A DNA stretch of 44,564 nt from an uncultured Prevotellaceae bacterium (GTDB lineage Bacteria; Bacteroidota; Bacteroidia; Bacteroidales; Bacteroidaceae): positions 1-44,564 of the forward strand of contig CAMYZO010000017.1 of assembly GCA_947303855.1 (NCBI GenBank), written 5' to 3'. The translations under genes and the position numbers were made by a program. Under the pieces are notes generated by a model that searched no databases, was not told the origin of the DNA, and saw only the letters and a program-made list of their open reading frames with translations. Position 1 is the first letter of the stretch. The number at the start of each line of letters is the position of its first letter. Below are positions 42,643-44,564 of this stretch, piece by piece.

Positions 42643-43290
42643 ATGAAATTGTTGACAATAATAATAGCTATAATGATGATGAATACATGTAACGGACAAA
42701 AGGCTGCAGAAAGGCAACGGGTAGGCGAGCATAGCTCGGGAATGCCGATGGTAAGACCTGCAACGCAGGCGAACCGTTTCTATACGGGTAATGCCAGACG
42801 AGGAGGTGAACAGCTTCCTGGCGCTGCATGCTAAAGACAGGCAATACGAGCATGTGGCAGCGCTGATAGTGCCTCATGCGGGATATTATTTCTCTGGCAA
42901 TGTGGCTGCTGCAGCGTATCAGTCAATACCTGACGGAACGGCTTATAAAAGGAAAACGCCCGAAGTGGTGTGAGGAATCTGGCCACGAGTGCCTGTGGGG
43001 AGCTGGCCATTGCTACGCTGATGCTGATGATGCAGGATGGCTGCTAAGAGGTAAAACACCTGATGCGACATTGACCGCTCGGCCGAAGGACGCTTGCAAG
43101 GCAAGAATCACGACCATAGCCGTGTAGTGGGCTATCATGCGTTTGCGGTACTGAGAAGCCTCCCCCTTGCCTCCTCCGAAAGAGGGGGAAAAGGAAACGG
43201 TAGTTTTTCATTGTCTGATGAGGAGAAGCGGATGCTGAAAGACATCGCTCTGACGAGTATCAAGGTAAGTCTTGATGGCAAACCAATCTC
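42643..43290 (+). pseudogene. Disrupted MEMO1-AMMECR1 (AmmeMemoRadiSam B/A) gene
   Basis: The pieces appear in order but in alternating frames. A hydrophobic start at 42643 is followed by VRPATQANRFYTGNARRG, then (frame +1, about 42791) SFLALHAKDRQYEHVAALIV and PHAGYYFSGNVAAAAYQSIP, typical of MEMO proteins. Frame 0 (about 42973) gives NLATSACGELAIATLMLMMQDG, and frame +1 again gives HSRVVGYHAFAVL. AMMECR1-like FSLSDEEKRMLKDIALTSIK then begins near 43210. A large middle part of the MEMO domain and most of AMMECR1 are missing. A GC-rich repeat (43159-43193) and a period-7 tract (43290-43321) lie within it. Confidence 0.65.
43159..43193. repeat. GC-rich hairpin repeat in the MEMO1 remnant
   Basis: CCTCCCCCTTGCCTCCTCC and GAAAGAGGGGGAAAAGG pair imperfectly, as in the other GC-rich elements. 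It lies between the MEMO and AMMECR1 parts. Confidence 0.5.
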
Positions 43291-43321
43291 TCACCACTCA
43301 CCTCTCACCACTCACCTTTCT
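43290..43321. repeat. Period-7 repeat (CTCACCA/CTCACCT)
   Basis: Four heptamers are read in one frame as SLTTHLSPLT, the same peptide type as the inserts in ccsA and ccsB. It lies in the pseudogene tail, 40 bp from the convergent lactate dehydrogenase gene. Confidence 0.8.
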
Positions 43322-43357
43322 TCCAAGTGCGGAGCTGTTTGGTATGAATGTCTCTCC

Positions 43358-44356
43358 TTACTTCACCTCGTTCACCAGCTCCTTGCCCTCGCTGAAGTCG
43401 AGGATATTCTGGAGGGTGGTGAGGGCGATGTTATGCACGGCCTCACGGGTGAAGAAGGCCTGATGGGAGGTGACGATGACGTTGGGCATCATCAGCAGCA
43501 GGGCCAGCTTGTCATCGTCAATCATCTTGTCGGAGCGGTCCTCGTAGAAGTAGTTGGCTTCCTCTTCGTACACGTCGAGGGCAGCAGAACCTACCTGATG
43601 GGAACGCAGGCCGTCGATAAGGTCGGCAGTCTTGATGAGCTTGCCACGACCGGTATTGATAATCATCACGCCATACTTCATCTTCGTGATGGAGTCACCA
43701 TTGATGATGAATTGCGTTTCCTTGGTCAGCGGACAGTGCAGAGATATGATGTCCGACTGCTCATAGAGTTCGTCGAGCGACACAATCTTCACCTGATGCT
43801 CCTTGGCGAAGGCTTCGTCGGGATAGAGGTCGTAGGCCAGCACATTCATGCCGAAGCCACGCAGGATCTTCACCAGCTCCTTGGCAATCTTTCCCATGCC
43901 GATAAGTCCTACGGTCTTGCCGTACATGTCGAAGCCAAGGAGTCCACCCAGACGGAAGTTGCCTTCACGGGTGCGATAGACGGAGCGGTACACCTTGCGG
44001 TTCAGGGCCAGCATCAGCGTGACGGCATACTCTGCTACGGCATGAGGCGAGTAGGCAGGCACACGGACTACGCGGATGCCGAACTGCTTGGCTGCCTGTA
44101 CGTCCACATTGTTGAAACCGGCACAGCGCAGGGCTATCAGCTTCACGCCATAGCCCGCCATGCGTTCAATGACACGAGCGTCGCACTCTGCATTGACGAA
44201 GATACACACGGCGTCAGCCCCCTGAGTCAGCGAAACGGTGTTCAGGCTGAGACGCTCTTTGTAGTACTGAATGTCGAAACCGAAGTTCTCATTCACCTTG
44301 GCGAAGTTCTCGCGGTCGTAGCTCTTCGCATCGAAAAACGCTATTCTTATTGCCAT
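43358..44356 (-). CDS. ldhA: D-lactate dehydrogenase (2-hydroxyacid dehydrogenase)
   Basis: A 332-residue NAD-dependent enzyme reducing pyruvate to D-lactate. It shows the family pattern: AYSPHAVAEYAVTLMLALNR, the nucleotide-binding GLIGMGKIA (about residue 150), the catalytic Arg in INTGRGKLIKT, an acidic LDVYEEEANYFYED stretch peculiar to D-lactate dehydrogenases, and the catalytic His in VTSHQAFFT. It is cytoplasmic and fermentative. The -7 box lies at 44398-44405. Confidence 0.92.
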   Translation of the reverse strand: MAIRIAFFDAKSYDRENFAKVNENFGFDIQYYKERLSLNTVSLTQGADAVCIFVNAECDARVIERMAGYGVKLIALRCAGFNNVDVQAAKQFGIRVVRVPAYSPHAVAEYAVTLMLALNRKVYRSVYRTREGNFRLGGLLGFDMYGKTVGLIGMGKIAKELVKILRGFGMNVLAYDLYPDEAFAKEHQVKIVSLDELYEQSDIISLHCPLTKETQFIINGDSITKMKYGVMIINTGRGKLIKTADLIDGLRSHQVGSAALDVYEEEANYFYEDRSDKMIDDDKLALLLMMPNVIVTSHQAFFTREAVHNIALTTLQNILDFSEGKELVNEVK

Positions 44357-44397
44357 AATCTACCCATGCGTTTGAATGATTTGTTGTTCATCGCGTG

Positions 44398-44405
44398 CAA
44401 AGATA
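44398..44405 (-). promoter_or_regulatory. -7 box (TAtcTTTG) of the lactate dehydrogenase gene
   Basis: TATCTTTG lies on the minus strand 41 nt before the ldhA start. The remaining bases to 44564 contain no gene I can recognise. Confidence 0.6.
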
Positions 44406-44564
44406 CGAAATAGTTTCCAAAGTTATTCTCTTTTGCCGTTAAAAGTAACTAATCACTACGAAAAAGGAGCGGGAAAGCCGCGCCGAGCTCCCCGCCCTGC
44501 CTTCGTCATTTAACCCGCATTGCAGATGAAGTCTACGTAACTTATTGGTTCTCAGGAGGTGGAT

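Overview
The window looks like a chromosome segment of a gut or rumen Bacteroidales bacterium, most likely Prevotella or a close relative. Three things point there: many Bacteroidetes -7 promoter boxes (TAnnTTTG) upstream of genes, a SusC/SusD pair inside a polysaccharide utilisation locus, and a GH10 xylanase fused to a feruloyl esterase like Prevotella ruminicola Xyn10D-Fae1A. No rRNA, tRNA or CRISPR array was recognised.

Layout. (1) 1-876: a two-component pair, the start of a sensor kinase and its OmpR-type response regulator. (2) 1066-6780: a decaying defence island. It holds a RelB-like antitoxin, a PIN toxin and a SLOG/DprA-like protein in one overlapping operon, an Eco57I-type adenine methyltransferase with a frameshift near its start, a C-terminal stub of an SNF2-type helicase, and a retropepsin-like protein behind a small gene broken by a nonsense codon. 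(3) 6855-9838: a prophage remnant (small membrane protein, truncated tape measure protein, tail fragments), then an intergenic repeat element and the last residues of a GH2-like enzyme. (4) 9845-17640: a leftward operon nrfH-nrfA-SpoIIE phosphatase/kinase-SLC13 transporter-STAS-ccsB-ccsA, joining nitrite ammonification and cytochrome c maturation to a partner-switching module, with a divergent Crp/Fnr regulator (17777-18454). (5) 18436-39815: a xylan-type locus with GH10-CE1, GH95, GH127/146, CE6-CE1, SusD, SusC and two GH43 proteins. A BlaI-M56 regulatory pair and a truncated TPR gene sit in its middle. (6) 39901-44356: an ABC exporter, an outer-membrane barrel protein, a wrecked MEMO1/AMMECR1 gene and a D-lactate dehydrogenase.

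The xylan locus reads as a full route for feruloylated, acetylated arabinoxylan. SusC/D import oligosaccharides, the GH10-CE1 enzyme cuts the backbone and removes ferulate, the CE6-CE1 protein removes acetyl and acyl groups, and the GH43, GH127/146 and GH95 enzymes trim arabinose and galactose/fucose-type side groups. The substrate is inferred from families. No hybrid two-component regulator for the locus lies in the window.

The least ordinary feature is the repeat landscape. Period-7 tandem repeats occur at eleven places, between genes and in frame inside genes. A 65-nt perfect-copy hairpin occurs twice, once ending a TPR gene. GC-rich inverted repeats occur at several sites, one in frame inside a GH43 gene. 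Two distant loci carry related 21-nt tandem repeats next to long inverted repeats. Together with at least seven broken genes, this suggests a genome remodelled by small non-autonomous elements, or partly by assembly error.
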